DNA from: Oasisia sp. SBJ-2009
Lineage: Eukaryota > Annelida > Polychaeta > Sabellida > Siboglinidae
DNA length: 64,000 bases
Assembly: GCA_964017155.1 (NCBI GenBank)
Contig: OZ024866.1
Location: 20,507,826-20,571,825 of the forward strand
Direction: 5' to 3'
Shown: positions 10,994 through 25,105 of the stretch, piece by piece
Position numbering within the stretch: the stretch's first letter is position 1
How the letters are laid out: each line of letters opens with the position of its first letter
Made by a program: the position numbers and the translations under genes
Notes under the pieces: model-generated
What the model saw: the letters and a program-made list of their open reading frames with translations, nothing else
What the model was told of the DNA's origin: nothing
Database searches by the model: none

Positions 10994-13977
10994 CTACAAC
11001 AACGAGAGAAGGTCGGGATGAGTTCAGTCATAGCCTGGCGTCCAGTCCTCTTGACCGTCCAACATATGGTCACCTACTGGCGGTCCTGTTCATGCTAACA
11101 CCATCTGGATTTTTCTGGGAAAGTATTCAGCCACACTGCTATTATTTTGCAAGAATATGTGTCCATGTGCACGCACGCATGTGCACATACACGCACACAA
11201 ACGTGCACACACTGACTGTTGCAAGAAGACATTAAGCACACAGCAGAATGGAAGGATGAAATGTGAATTAAACTGTTCAAGAATAAGAACAGCAGCAAGA
11301 TGATCAAACCCTGAAAATAACCAAGTGTCACACTGTTGCATCAAACTATTCCAACATATTTTCCTATTCTGTTCTATTCTATGGCCATTCGGGGAATGGA
11401 AAAACCACTGAATGGAAATTTGACAAAACCACTCACTACGGTTTGAGTTTTTTTCAGCCTTAAAATCTAAGCACTGATGTTCATCTCCTTTTTATGAGTC
11501 CTTTCTCCTGAGGGATTTTACATTGCAAATGCAGATGAACAATGAATTACTGACAAATATGACGTATCCAATTCAAAACACAATCATTTCCTTTGTGTCA
11601 GCTCACTGCCAAATGGGAGACAGATCGATCCTTGAGATAGCAGAATGGGAATACTTTGAAGATAAACTTGGAGTAAACAACAATAAAGGACTTATGTTAA
11701 TTAAAGTACAGTTGCTGACCACATGACCAGAGCACACTGCTTGACCTCACTGGTCCAGCTGCTAAGGCCCCAAGGCAGTATGGGATTGAATTCACAGGCA
11801 GGAACAAAAAAGGGAACAGATGTGAGATATTTTCTGCAACTGTTTATCAATGACCGGCAACGTTTCAATCAATAATGTTGTACTTTTGATCTAGATGACA
11901 CAACATCATTTTTTTGGTTTTATGTTCATCCTAATATATTAGCGGTATTTAATTTGGTATTATTGATTTCATTTGGCATTAAACATATATTTTATCTGTC
12001 ATTGGCTTTGTTTTTACTTTCGCCATCTCCATCACTAGATTCACAGGTAACACTGGCGAATGTAAAAGAAGGAACAGGTGCTGCCGGATGGAACAGATCC
12101 CGGCAGACAGATGCATTCCACAGATGCCAATAACCATGTGTCAATAATTAAGGGCAACAGTGGCTGGCCTGGCAGACAGCCTGCAAATGTTGATACAAAG
12201 AAGATAGACAGGAAACTCTGATAACCAGGATTGACAAGGGGAAATGGTCATACCATCGATCTGCCTCTACTGTATCCCAGTGTCTGCTTTTTAGAATCAA
12301 GTAAAGGGCATGTTTACACATGTCTCTTTCTAAAATATAGAGGATGAGTGATAGCTGTATATAACTTTATCCAAATATCCTTACCCCACCCATCTTTTAG
12401 AGGGGTAAAGTTCATTTTGGACTTGTACAAATTCAGTGGACAGGTAGAGCAAAAAACATCTTTTATTGTTCAGCCAGTGCGTGTCTTGACATGTATGGAG
12501 TCATGGACACGTGTGTCTATCAGTACATTTTGGGACAATTTGGGCAGGTAAACATGTGATTCTATTAATTATTTTAAAAAGACCTGTCAATGTCAGCCTT
12601 TGTCCCCTCAACATATTGAAGGGAGAATAAATTGCTTCAGCAGCTCCAGTCTCAAGTGGTTCAGAACTCGTACTATGTACCGACAATAAATCTCAGAATC
12701 AGGTGGCATAGCTTGGTAGTTTTGGCAAACGTCAGTCAAATCCAGCAGCAAGTTTTTTTTAAGTTCACTGATCGAACACTCAACCCACATATTCGGTGAG
12801 TGGTAATTTAAGACAATATGAACACGCTTTTTACTTTGATTTGGGGATGTTTGCTAGAGGAAGTTAACATTGACAAACAATCTGAGTAACACTCCGGAAG
12901 TAAACTTTGTTACTAATGGGCCACTGATGGGAACAGAAACAAAACACCCAAATGTATTCACGCTATCCCAGATTTGTCCAAATCTGAAACTCCATTGTAA
13001 CAGGAATCAGTGAAATAAAACGCCAGTTTTACCAGGAAGCTTCAAGATATTTGTATCCATGACGACCTGGCCGGCCAGACAAGAGTGTCTTGTCCCCAAG
13101 ATCAGGCGTGTTGGTGACAGATCATGACATAACAATGTGTCCCCTGGGGCCTTCCTTAGTGAGACTGAGACTACGCTTAACCTTTTCACGCATCATACAC
13201 GTGTAAACAATTGTAGGAACACATCAAGAAAGCCAACCTTTGCAATGTTCATACGTGTATATTTACACATCCCCAGGCAGTTCAGATCATTTCTCAGGGT
13301 TCGACATTAAAGGTTTTTGCCCATCAGCTCACCAGGCCAGTACCAGAGGTAGATCTGAAAAGTTATTGGCCCCGCTAAAGAAAATTATTGGCCCAAATTT
13401 TATGAGAAAATGCACTTTTTATAAAAAAAAAACGTTGGTTCACAAGAAGTCCACAAGGGGTCATCACAAGCAATGTTGGATTTCTGTGAATCTTTTATCT
13501 GTGCATATTAATTTTTTCTTCAAAATTAAGATAACAAATATAAGAAGTGGAAGCATGAAGTTAAATAAAGAATTGTAACTGTAGTGTAACATTTTCATTA
13601 CTGCAAAATCTGAAGCATCTCAAAATAAACAAACAGTGGACTTTTTTGCGAAACTCTTATTTTGACCATTTTACAAACAAATTAAGATAGTGATAATAAT
13701 AAGTTACAACTTGATGTAAAATGAAATGTTTCTAATTTTGGTTAACACCGCTATTACTACACAATCTAAGGCATTTCTTCTTTGCTCAGGATAATGAAAA
13801 TGCATTGCATAAAAGTCTATTATTATAACATTACTGCATGTATGTCATTAAAACAAACATACTGATTGAAATAAACATATTGATTGATTGATTACAGTAT
13901 GTACAATGATTATGAATGCAGGTAAAAGAGTACGTTTACTGGCAACGACCAGTGATGTGATTACAACAGGATCAGAC

Positions 13978-13982
13978 AGGCA

Positions 13983-14024
<42 letters not shown>

Positions 14025-14026
14025 CA
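13978..14026. repeat. (GGCA)n microsatellite
   Basis: About 12 tetranucleotide units, beginning as CAGACAGG. Confidence 0.95.
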
Positions 14027-14754
14027 AATTTATGCTCCAAACCATCGCACTTTCTCATGGTTTCTTAGCAGCCACAATGGGCTGAACCAACCCCTGACAG
14101 AGCATGTTTTATTGCACTGTTCAAGACAGAAAACTGTGATGAATTCAAAGGACATCTGAAATTAGGCTTCATCACCACAATCCATCCCAACCTATGTCTA
14201 ACGAACCCAATTTCCTTGTTTATTTTCCCACTGGGAACATATTAGTCAAACCTCATGTCTCAAAGCTTATCATGCACGAACCTTCTGAAAATTACCTTGG
14301 TGAGCATTTTACTTTTAGCCTTTCAAGGACAGGCTGCACAAATAAATCATGTCAATGGCGTGTCATAATTTCCCATTCAGAAAATCAACAAATCCTCAAG
14401 CTCCACCCCATATTTAATAGCATTCAAAATGGTGAGAAACTACACCTTACTTCACCATTATCGTAATGTTCATGACACCTTACTGGCAATGACATACTCA
14501 TAGCTCTCATTTTACAGACCATAACATTCAACCAAGACCTGTACAGCATACATGTGTGTCTTGTCCTCAAATAGGGACAACACATCTAGCCAAAATAACA
14601 TAAAATTGGGGTGTCATCTCAAAACTACTGGCACTGACTTAATCTGAAAACAACTAGTCTTGACCAATTATTAACTGAACAATTTGGATTTGCCTCAACA
14701 TTAGCCCAAGAATGGGTTATAAACCCACTTTAGCTTGTAGAATCGTAGGCCCAA

Positions 14755-14835
14755 CCCAGCTTGTTAGCTGAGTGGACAATGGTGTTGCCTTGCAATGCTT
14801 CATAAAGGACAACCACATTCACAACCTTGTGCAAT
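14755..14835 (+). repeat. Possible tRNA-derived SINE head remnant
   Basis: TTAGCTGAGTGGACAATGGT followed by a GTTGCCTTGCAATGC segment resembles the A-box and anticodon half of a tRNA-derived SINE. No B box or body was recognised after it. Confidence 0.3.
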
Positions 14836-17216
14836 GTTAATGTGAAAAACAGAGTGTAACAGTGACACGCAACAATAGACATCTAACAATACTGTCATAT
14901 AACAATGCATTTATCACACTTAGAATCAAATTGAAAGGAACCTGCCTTTTAGAATGCTACATTTGCATTTCAGTAAAGCAGTGTCATTCAGTCCACATTC
15001 ACATATAAATAAAAAACTATCCACGTTTGCATAATGTCCACTCGATTGTTCAACTACTATAAAAACTCATTCACACGGAAAGCATGAATGCTATCAAATC
15101 CTACATTTGCGAGTGTATACGCAAAACAATTGACACAAAATTTTATATTCTATCATTCAGTTAATCGAACTAGCACTACTTTATTTGCAATTATTTATTT
15201 ACACATCTAAAGTGGAATGTCATCATTCACTAGGACTGTGGTGTTGTGTCACTGACAAATGTCGACACCACGTTCATTCTGTCACAGTGGAGCTTCACTA
15301 GTCTTGTGAGCCGAACAATAGAACAGTGCAATGTAAGTGTAAACGGTGGTAATTCGTTCAGATTTAATAATCGTTTAAAAACGGGAATAAAAAAACTGGA
15401 AACTGCAACAGCCAGCTTCAACCGGTTTGACTCTGAGGCATGGTGCATTGCGGCTATATTTCCGGTCAACATATGTGGTAGTAATGGACTTTTATCTAAT
15501 AATACACTGTTTGGAGCTCCGGATCGATTCGCCCTATCAGACAACACAAATCTGATGGTCTAACTAATTCAAAATGTACGATCGCTGGAAACCTGACTGT
15601 TATTCCGAATTGTGCATACACAGCCTTTAGAGGGAGCCACCAGTACAAAAGGATACAACTCCACTTTCTTGGGAACAAATGGCTATATTCTACAATATGT
15701 GTTTTCCAAAATATCTCAACCCGAACTATTAATTTTAAACCAATATTTCTAGGAAAGTGCAGAGTACCTAGATAGTAATCTTCCGACATGAAACACTCCT
15801 AATATCTCTTGTTCTATCAAGTCACTATGAGTTGGTTGGGAATGTTTTCATGTGATATAAAAATCGATAGATTCTGACATTTCACCAGTATTTAAAAAAA
15901 CATACACCTGACATTAATCCAGCCAGATTATGTGAAGGTCAGTCTTATAATCTATTGATCCATGCGGGTACCCCATCCATGCATTTATGAAACACGATCA
16001 TGCATAATAAGCATGTGACATATTGATAAGTGCACTAGAAGTTTCATGCATGTTTCCACCCAAACTCCACCAAGCTAACATTACTTACTTGACCCGGAAG
16101 AGTAAATTAGTCAAAAACTACCAAGCTTCATTCAAACTTTACAGGTCTGTGTCACTAAAATAATTTGCTCAAGGAAAATCCATCTTTAAACAGAATATGT
16201 TGAATAATTTACATTGACTTACCAAAATGCAAAAAACATCACCATGTCACAGGGGACAATATTTCCTTGTCACACCAACGTAAGTGTCATGGTGATAGGA
16301 CATGGTGACCATTTCCAGAACATACACACATTCATGGCTAGGGAGTGAAATATATTTATGAGCTCTAAAGAATGCTTATGAAACAACCCCCAAGGGACTG
16401 TTTACTAAGAAAAAAACCTCTTAAAACAAAATCGATCATTAAACAAAATCTATTGTTAAATAAAATATTTGTTTTCAAAACTGGATATCCATTGCTGTAT
16501 TACGGAGAACACTATTTCCACGACACACCAGTGACAACAGATCACTGGCACATCATAATGTTGACAGTTTTCAGGTATTCAAAATCACAATTAGGGATCA
16601 AAATTGATTTTAAAGTTCAAACTTGGATTTAAGAGATCATAAGAATCTTTGTGAAATGATCCCAGGTGAACTACGGAAGTCGCTGTTGACAAAGTGTGGG
16701 ATAAAAATGGCATTGTTGGTGTGTGCTTATACTCCATCCAATAACTGGAGGATTAAGCAGACGGCAGACACTACTGAGGTGAATTATCACCAGATGCACA
16801 GGCAGAGTCTGAGTCATGGTGAATTTTTGCGCAACTACATGGAAACAAGAGACAGGAGAGAACCAGCTGCTGTTGCCATGGTGATCTAATGAGCAACTGT
16901 TGGAAACCTGGCTAGACTGTGGGAAGCACATGGCTACATGTGAAGCACATGGCTGTCTCCCTGTCACCGGCAGCTTACAGTCCCCATGTTATCACCGCTC
17001 TCTGGTAATATCACTGGATACAGGTGGCGATATTTATATGGTTAAATCTCTTCTTGAATGACTTGGCTGATTGCAATTTGAGTTTCTAAACTAGTGTGTG
17101 TTATAAAATACACATGCAAAATGTGTGTATAATGCAGTTGATGAAATTTGTTTTAATAAAAGTAAAAATATTAAAAACATAATGCTCAACAGATCTGAGT
17201 GTTTTGATGTGAAAGT

Positions 17217-17266
<50 letters not shown>
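17217..17266. repeat. (TA)n microsatellite
   Basis: About 23 TA units. Confidence 0.95.
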
Positions 17267-17268
<2 letters not shown>

Positions 17269-18787
17269 TATTATCACTCACAAAGCTAGACTTCCTTGGA
17301 AACTTTTTACAGGATTAAATAAAAATATTTGTACAAAGATTTAGACAAAACAAATAATGCATTTGTATAACTTTATGAACAAGCTATCGTGTCATCTTTG
17401 TGAATGGTAAATATGTTCCATTTCTCTTTAAAATATTCTGAAAGGAAACTGGCAAACATCTAGCCGAGGGAGGATGTTTAGATCATTAGCCTGCAAAGTC
17501 ACGTCATATTATTACATAAAATTATGCACTGTCACATGAGAACGAAATGACATAATTTTACTTTTTTCAGTAATAAACTATAAAAATAGATGGTGTTTAG
17601 CTGTACATACCCACAAAGGAATGTGACATTCGCAAAACTTTAGTCGTTAGATTATCTGTGAAGTTTGGCCTTATAACTGTGGATTAATACAATTGAAATG
17701 TCACAGACTGACAGAGTAAGTGGAGTTTTGATGAGAAATTAATTTTCTGTTTTCGTTTGAATGCATCCATCAGGCATGATGATTAAACAACATAAGGTTA
17801 CGTTACTACACAAACTATTCACAAAATCAAGCAAAAATTCTTTCGAGAACGTTTTAAAATTAAAACCCATTTATTATTTTTTTTAAACAAATTTTTTAGA
17901 TCGCTTTATTTAGGAACATGCACAAGACTGAGTGTCCCCAACTATGACAAGTGGCCATAATACTACGCAATGGTCACTAAAACAACTCGTATTTCACTAG
18001 AACAGCCACAATTTGCCTTAATCCAGCCGGAACTGGTCACAATGGCAGACATCGATAACGATCTTGTCTGGTGTTTAGGGACCTGACAGTGCCAGGGACC
18101 GTGAAGAAAAAGAAAACGCACGAAAGATTACTTCCAGTTGAATGCAGACGAGACTGCGCAATCACACTGCTTAACAGAACCCTATTCAACAACGACCGGT
18201 GCTGGATTCGGACCGGGAAATGAAACATGACGTTATCTCCACAATGCTATGTAAGGTTGGCTAGACTCACAGACGCTCACCGAATCACTTCATGGAACAA
18301 TGCCGATATGAGGTGATATTAATAGATATTTATCTGTTACGCGGTGTATGAAAATAGCTGGAGATTTCCCATACAAGGGGGTTGGTTAATAAGTCTTACT
18401 GACCAACTGGAAGGCTTAATTAACTGACCACTGATAGTGAAGTGACCATACAGACTTGTAGTTGTACGTGAGACACAGAGATCTCTGAAGTACATCAGCC
18501 ACACAAGTCATGCGAACATGACAAATCTATTTTCACGGCTGTCATTGTGCAGTCTTTGTGGGGAGACAATCACCAGTATTGCTAGATGCCGCACCAGTAT
18601 CTCCCTGCGACAATCAGCAATTTGTCTGAGCAGCGAACACAGCTTCAGCTGTAACGGGTAAATGAGGCAATAATAGCTCATAGAACCAACATTGAACACA
18701 GCCAGATGAAATGAAAGGAAATGAAGGGCAAAGTGCAACTACTGGGTGGTTATCTATACAAATCCCGCCATGAACAGTCTGTGTGGT

Positions 18788-19110
18788 AAACTACAAGGAG
18801 TGGCACGAATTGATTGAAAAGTGTAGCAACAAATATTAATTATATTTTTCTATAATAATAATTACATAGTAAACTTGCAAACGTTCATTCCCTCGTTTTT
18901 TTTGGTACATTACAAATAATCCAGCAGCCTGGTTCAGACCATACAGTGGATAAACTACGATGTGTGCCACAAATTGATTGAACAGGGTTGCAACATATAT
19001 TAATGGTTATAATAATTATATAGTAAACTTGCAAACGTTCATTGCTACTTGTAATGCTTCAGGGTTTTTGTAAATTACAAATAACCCAGCAGTCTGGTTC
19101 AGATTGCCCA
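18788..19110. repeat. Two-copy tandem duplication, unit about 165 bp
   Basis: Copies at about 18788-18952 and 18953-19110 share AAACTAC, an AATTGATTGAA block, TAGTAAACTTGCAAACGTTC and AGCAG(C/T)CTGGTTCAGA in the same order. They are diverged, so the duplication is not recent. Confidence 0.75.
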
Positions 19111-19844
19111 TACCCACCCAAAATGGGATGAGGAATTGGCAGCACAGCATACACTGGGGAGCAGCGACGGATGATGAATGCAACATATTGATATTGATCA
19201 GCACAAACATACTCAGAAGCAAAACTATAGCTTTACAATAACGTTTTGGTAATATTTAGAGGGAACCCTCGACCCACTGACTTAGATATTCACTCGTACA
19301 GAAACTGCAACAGTCACAGAGCGGCAGTGGTCTGTCAACATGAGTGATAATGATCTACTAACTATAACTGATACAGTAGTGGTCAATCCTACTTTGACCA
19401 CTACAATCACACATCGCTGTAATCAGTCACACAACTTGTACACTGACAAATCATGTACACTGCAGTCTGGGCTTTGAATAATGTCACATGCAGAACCATG
19501 GCTATCAACTGCATCTAATCTGATGCCGCCTGCGACCTTGTCCTGGGAACTGGAGCACTGTGATTATCAGTGGCCAGTCATGCCAGTGGACCTGCTGGGA
19601 GGCAGGAGGATGGTCAGTCTTTGTTACCCTGTCATGAACACCTCATCAATAAATGACTCACTACATGTTTTCTCAATAAGGTGACCACTGACACCCAGCC
19701 CAGAATGGAGCAGTGAATGGCTGTTATGAGGGACTGAAGTAGGTCCAATCATTGTGAGTTTATGAATAATGCAGCCATACAACAGTAGCTTATCTCTGTT
19801 ACACTGGCAGTATCAACAAGTCATTGGCAGGTTCTGGCTGTTAC

Positions 19845-20595
19845 TGTCACGTTGGCATTGTATGGTACTGTCACGTTGGCACCGTACACTGGCTGGTACT
19901 GTCACATTGGCACCGTACACTGACTGGTACTGTCACGTTGGCACCATACACTGACTGATACTGTCACGTTGGCTCCATACTCTGGCTGGTACTGTCACGT
20001 TGGCACCGTACACTGGCTGGTACTGTCACTGTACTGTGGCGGGTACTGTCACGTTGGCACTGTACAGTGGCGGGTACTGTAACGTTGGCACCATACACTG
20101 GCTGGTACTGTCACGTTGGCACCATACACTGGCTGGTACTGTCACTGTACAGTGGCGGGTACTGTCACGTTGGCACCATACACTGGCTGGTACTGTCACG
20201 TTGGCACCATACACTGGCTGGTACTGTCACGTTGGCACTGTACAGTGGCGAGTACTGTCACGTTGGCACTGTACAGTGGTTGGTACTGTCACGTTGGCAC
20301 TGTACAGTGGCGGGTACTGTCACGTTGGCACCATACACTGGCTGGTACTGTCACGTTGGCACTGTACAGTGGTTGGTACTGTCACATTGGCACTGTACAC
20401 TGGCTGGTACTGTCATGTTGGGACGTACGCTGGCTGGTACTGCCGTGTTGGCAGCAGACACTGGTTGGTACTGTTATGTTGGCAGCTAGTACCATCACAT
20501 TGGCATCATACACTGGATGGTACCACCATGTTGCCACCAGACACTCAGTGGTACCATCATGTTGGCAATAGACACTGGTTGGTACCGTCATTCTT
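19845..20595. repeat. 31-bp minisatellite, about 24 copies
   Basis: The unit GGTACTGTCACGTTGGCAC is followed by one of two tails, CATACACTGGCT or TGTACAGTGGC(G). The second tail completes the perfect palindrome CACTGTACAGTG. The right end (20430-20590) is more diverged. Open frames on both strands are by-products of the period. Confidence 0.95.
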
Positions 20596-20694
20596 GTACC
20601 ATCAAGCTATCACAAAGTACTGCCCCGACTAAGTTGACACCACTGCATACATTGATTGGTCCTGATCGTGTTCCAGGCATTGGCATTGCGTAGA

Positions 20695-20985
20695 AAGTGG
20701 TGAGTGGTGGTCATGCGGTAGAGCGCCGGACTGTCGATCGAGGGGACGGTGGTTCAACAATCCCACCTACTGCCGTTTCGAAACTTAGGCAATTTTGTTC
20801 ACTCCACATTTGCCTGTGTCTTTTGGAAGAGACACTAAAAGCCGGTGGTCCCTTCTATCTGGTGTCTAAGCCAGAGGAAGTAAAAAGTCCCACACAGGGG
20901 GTAAATGTGTAACCTGTAGTGGATTCACAAATTCTCGTTGGACTTTAACCGCCCTGCAACGGGTCCCGTCCAGTATTTGAGAGAA
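20695..20985 (+). repeat. tRNA-derived SINE
   Basis: The head resembles a tRNA: GCGGTAGAGCGCCGGACTG (A-box and anticodon region) and GGTGGTTCAACAATCCC (B-box-like). A body follows with CTTTTGGAAGAGACACTAAA, GCCGGTGGTCCC and AGTAAAAAGTCCCACACAGG. Part of this body recurs on the minus strand at 46550-46660, which supports a dispersed family. The B box is degraded, so this copy is probably silent. Confidence 0.7.
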
Positions 20986-22401
20986 GAAAAATACATCGCT
21001 AAAATTGTTGATTAATTCCTACCAGTTGCCAGGAACCAAGATATGGCTGCCTAACTTGAGTGTCCCCAACAGTGGGACTACACGGGCCACCGAGTCCCAA
21101 CTAACATCCCAATCACCTTAGGTAATCTCGATATTATTTGCTGCCTCTCATTCACGTGGGAGTGGAAAAACATTGTAATTGAACGTAGACACGTAGGACA
21201 AGCGGATCAATAGAGAACACGGACAGAGACACAGCCATTGATCCAGATCTGTGACTGCCAGGCCAAGGTCACTCACACACAAAGCAGGAGGCCTGGTGGC
21301 TAGCTCCCAGGCCAGGCCAGACAGCTGCTGTGAACATTCAACAAACAACCAACATAAACACACAACAAACACTGCTTGCCACTTTTGTGTTATGGCTAGT
21401 TACATCCATACAAACAGGTCAAGCCTCAAACTGTACAAAATTTAGACCAAGGTTCACAATTTCAATGCTTTAGACTACATGTTTGCGCCTCCAACCTTGA
21501 ATTTTCAACGATACAGTCGCTATAGAAGTTATAATTATATATTGTTATATTATCAGCACATTGTATCAAATGGTTATATTGGTACCGCTAAATTTGACTG
21601 ACAGATCTTTTAACATTTTTAAATCACCTCCTTATCGTCCTTTAGATTCACACACCTTCATTGGCCAGGCAACACTTGTAACTTTTTAAACAAAATGGGA
21701 TTAGAATTGGTAAAAATAGTTTAATAGTGAGCAAGACTATAACTTCATGACAAGGTTTGGCAAAGCTAAGCTGTGATGAGGTCATTCGAGGTTCATTTAA
21801 AAAACAAAGCTATAAAAAATAAACCAATTACAAGTTTAAATGTATAAATTTATTTAAACTAAAATGGATGTAAAACCAACAAATGCTACAGTATTTACAG
21901 ATTGCACTTTGCTACAAACAGGCATAAATCATGACACAGTACTCTAAAAATACTATTGCATGCAGGACAGACTGTGAGAGACAATAGCAAGATTACAGCC
22001 AAAGGAATTATTATTAAATGCATTCTCGGAATACAAAACAAGACCAAGAGAAGTGTCCAGGGAAATCGTGGTCAATCCCACGATGCATTGCGTGGTTAGA
22101 CAGCGCCAGTGGACCACACACAATGTCTATCTCTGGGGCATATGTAATATGTATGTAATGTTTGTGGCAGACAGATGGATTTTACATGCATAAGTAATGC
22201 AATCAATAGCGATTACAAAGAACAGTAACCATGATTACAATCGTCGTTACTTTGTGCAGTGTGGTATTCATTTCATGTTATCCTGTTAATATTTCAGCAG
22301 ATTATTATCAAACAATGTTCACCTTGCAGTGATGCTGAACTTGTTTTCAGGTAGACAATGCAGGTTGACAGTCAATTTGTGTGTACACGAAATACACAAA
22401 G

Positions 22402-22510
22402 ATGTTGGCTAATGTATAATTATACAACATAAAACACAAAGAAAGTCAGACGTGGATTAATCAGAAGATGTTGGCTGTATGTATAATTATACAAAATAAA
22501 ACACAAAAAG
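22402..22510. repeat. Two-copy direct repeat
   Basis: GATGTTGGCT, TGTATAATTATACAA and ATAAAACACAAA occur in order in two copies about 66 bp apart, with a shared GATTAATCAG after each. Confidence 0.7.
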
Positions 22511-22944
22511 TAAGATTAATCAGCGTCTGAATTTTTTGTGTTTTATTTTCTTTCAGCTTGCAATCAATACCTAGCCACAGGAATACATGAAGTAATCTAA
22601 AAGTTGGTCACTGGCCATCATGCCGTCTCTTCCATTTGCTACCACAGAACACGTCTTTGTTCATTTTTCTTCACTGGGTGACCATGTTAACATGTTTAGA
22701 CTAATCGTTTCACAATTCAGAATTTCATATTAATTTTTTATCCGGTACAATTTGTTATCCATTTTGTGATTTGCTGGGAACTTTGGACTCAGTGAGTTGA
22801 GGCTGTGCAGTGGACAGAGGTGTTCCCTGGCCCCAACTGGTCACACCTGGCCACCTGTGTCTGGGAGTAAGTCTTTGAACTTTATTACCTGGGCCAGCCA
22901 TCTGTCCTGCTTATACCTGTCACCCACTAGAGGAACACTGTCAC

Positions 22945-23378
22945 AGCTGTCTGTCTGTCATTGTGTCTGACTGTCTGTCTGTCATTGTGTGTGTGTCTGT
23001 CTGTCTGTCATTGTGTCTGACTGTCTGTCTGTCTGCCATTGTGTCTGTCTGTCATTGTGTGTGTGTCTGTCATTGTGTGTGTCTGTCTGTCTGTCATTGT
23101 GTGTGTGTCTGTCTGTCTGTCTGTCTGTCATTGTGTGTGTCTGTCTGTCTGTCATTGTGTCTGACTGTCTGTCTGTCTGTCATTGTGTCTGACTGTCTCA
23201 GTGTCTGTCATTGTGTCTGTCTGTCTGTCATTGTGTCTGACTGTCTGTCATTGTGTCTGACTGTCTGTCTGTCATTGTGTCTGTCTGTCATTGTGTCTGT
23301 CTGTCTGTCATTGTGTATGTCTGTCTGTCTGTATGTCTGTTTGTCTGTCTGTCATTGTGTCTGACTGTCTGCCTATCT
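22945..23378. repeat. (GTCT)n-rich irregular satellite
   Basis: CTGTCTGTCATTGTGT blocks alternate with pure GTCT runs over about 430 bp. All frames are open and encode Cys/Leu/Ser/Val repeats without gene character. Confidence 0.95.
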
Positions 23379-25014
23379 AACAATTTATCCAAGAGTAATG
23401 CAATTTTGCCAAAATGTGTACGTTTAATGAAGAAAACTAGTATCTGCTAAAAAGACAGACTATCTGTCAACCATCTGTCCTTCATATGTCTGGCGTCTAT
23501 TGTTGCTACTACTGTTTTACTACTTAGTACAATGTTATGTAATCCTTACTTTTTCTTGGGCTGCCTGTCGATACTTGCTTAGATTTCAGACTGAACAAAC
23601 ATCACAGCATGACCGCCAGTCAGTGTGCACATCATCCACATCCTCAATAACATCACCATGTAACCATGGTTACCACCCCCACCTAAGCTGTCAGACCAGA
23701 ATGTTAATTTAAGATTTTACAAGCTGAATGAGACAGCAACTCAACCATCAATTTCTCATCAAGGTGCTCACCAGACATGATGTAATACCCCAGTAAACTG
23801 CAGCAAAGTGGCCTTCAATTCATTGACCAGCAGTATTTGTGACCAGCTAATGAGAAAGTGCCCCAATGTCAGAATCCAGACTACTGGGTACCTGGTATTC
23901 TATTTTGAGTTTACTGGAGGATTTCACCATTAGGTTTTGACTCAAATGCAACCTTCAATATTTCCAACTGATCGCCAGAGTCTAAGTGTCAAATAAAGTT
24001 TTCTAAATACGATAACATTATTGCATATGGAATAATGGAAAAGCAATACCCTAATTAACATATTAAAAATATATACCGACTGCAGCGTGATATTTCGAAA
24101 ATAACTGGCACACTACTTACATTGAATGCCAATTATTTCTCAGTTAATTATTAATAACATCTCCAATTCACCTTGGTTGCAAATTTTAAACATCCTGGTA
24201 ATGCTTATGATTCACAGTAAGGTGTAAATATATTACAACTGTAATCAATGTTTACACTGCAATTTATGTAATCAACAGTACTGCTTATATTTTCAGTGGG
24301 AGACGAGTCCAACAACCATTATAACCCCCCCCCTCCCCACCCCACCCCACCCCCTGTTGAAAGTCACATGCTCCACTAACCACAGAGCCACCTGAATCCA
24401 TTCTGTCTAGGAGTGAGTCATCCTCTCATCCTGTGCTAGTTCCCCTGAGAATTCTACGACAATGACAGATGATTTGTCAGCTGTTGTGAGCTGTTGTCAG
24501 GGGTCTCCTGGTCATAAATCTATCTCAGTCCTGTCAGTGTTCAACACACAACTGTCTCTGTTAACCCCAGTTAAAATAATTCAAAGCTGTTGACAAGAAT
24601 ATAATATGAAATAACCCTTTTTGCAAATCACATTGACACGTACATAATTTGGGTCAAACCATTGGAACAGGAGTCTTTTGTGTAGCTTCAACTTTACGAG
24701 GCATTGTGCAATCAGTCTTTTAATGTTCTATTTATCACACATATCTTCTTGACATTCACAATTATAACTATCTTTATTATGGAAAAATTCAGAAATCATC
24801 TAATATATAATTAAACAACATTCAAATACTTTTTAACTGTCTCGACATACAATTTAAATCCAATTTTAGGATGCTTCTTCAAAAATGTAACAATACCTAA
24901 GCTGAAAACATGTGAAATGAACAATATCCAAGAAATTGTCTGTTAACAGATTCTAATGAAAACAAGTTTATTATCTGGCTACTTTTGCTGGATTTTGGAA
25001 ATACACATAGCTTT

Positions 25015-25105
25015 ATGTAGAGACCCGTCCACCCGTCATTAGGACGGGTAAAAACGAATATGGACGGGCAGAAATATGGGTGGACGGGTAAAAAATGAAG
25101 GAGCA
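25015..25105 (+). repeat. Dispersed repeat with GGACGGGTAAAA motifs
   Basis: Contains three GGACGGG(T/C)A(A/G) motifs and aligns with the reverse complement of 2078-2160. Confidence 0.5.

Noticed and set aside
13300..13400. A hAT-like end beginning CAGGGTTCGACATTAAAGG
   Set aside because: It resembles a transposon terminus, but no matching inverted end or target duplication was found nearby.
15230..15563. Overlapping 105-codon open frames on both strands
   Set aside because: No similarity to a known family, no splice context and no repeat; probably chance.
20695..20770. Functional tRNA gene
   Set aside because: The head is followed by a SINE body, the B box is degraded and a proper acceptor stem is not visible.
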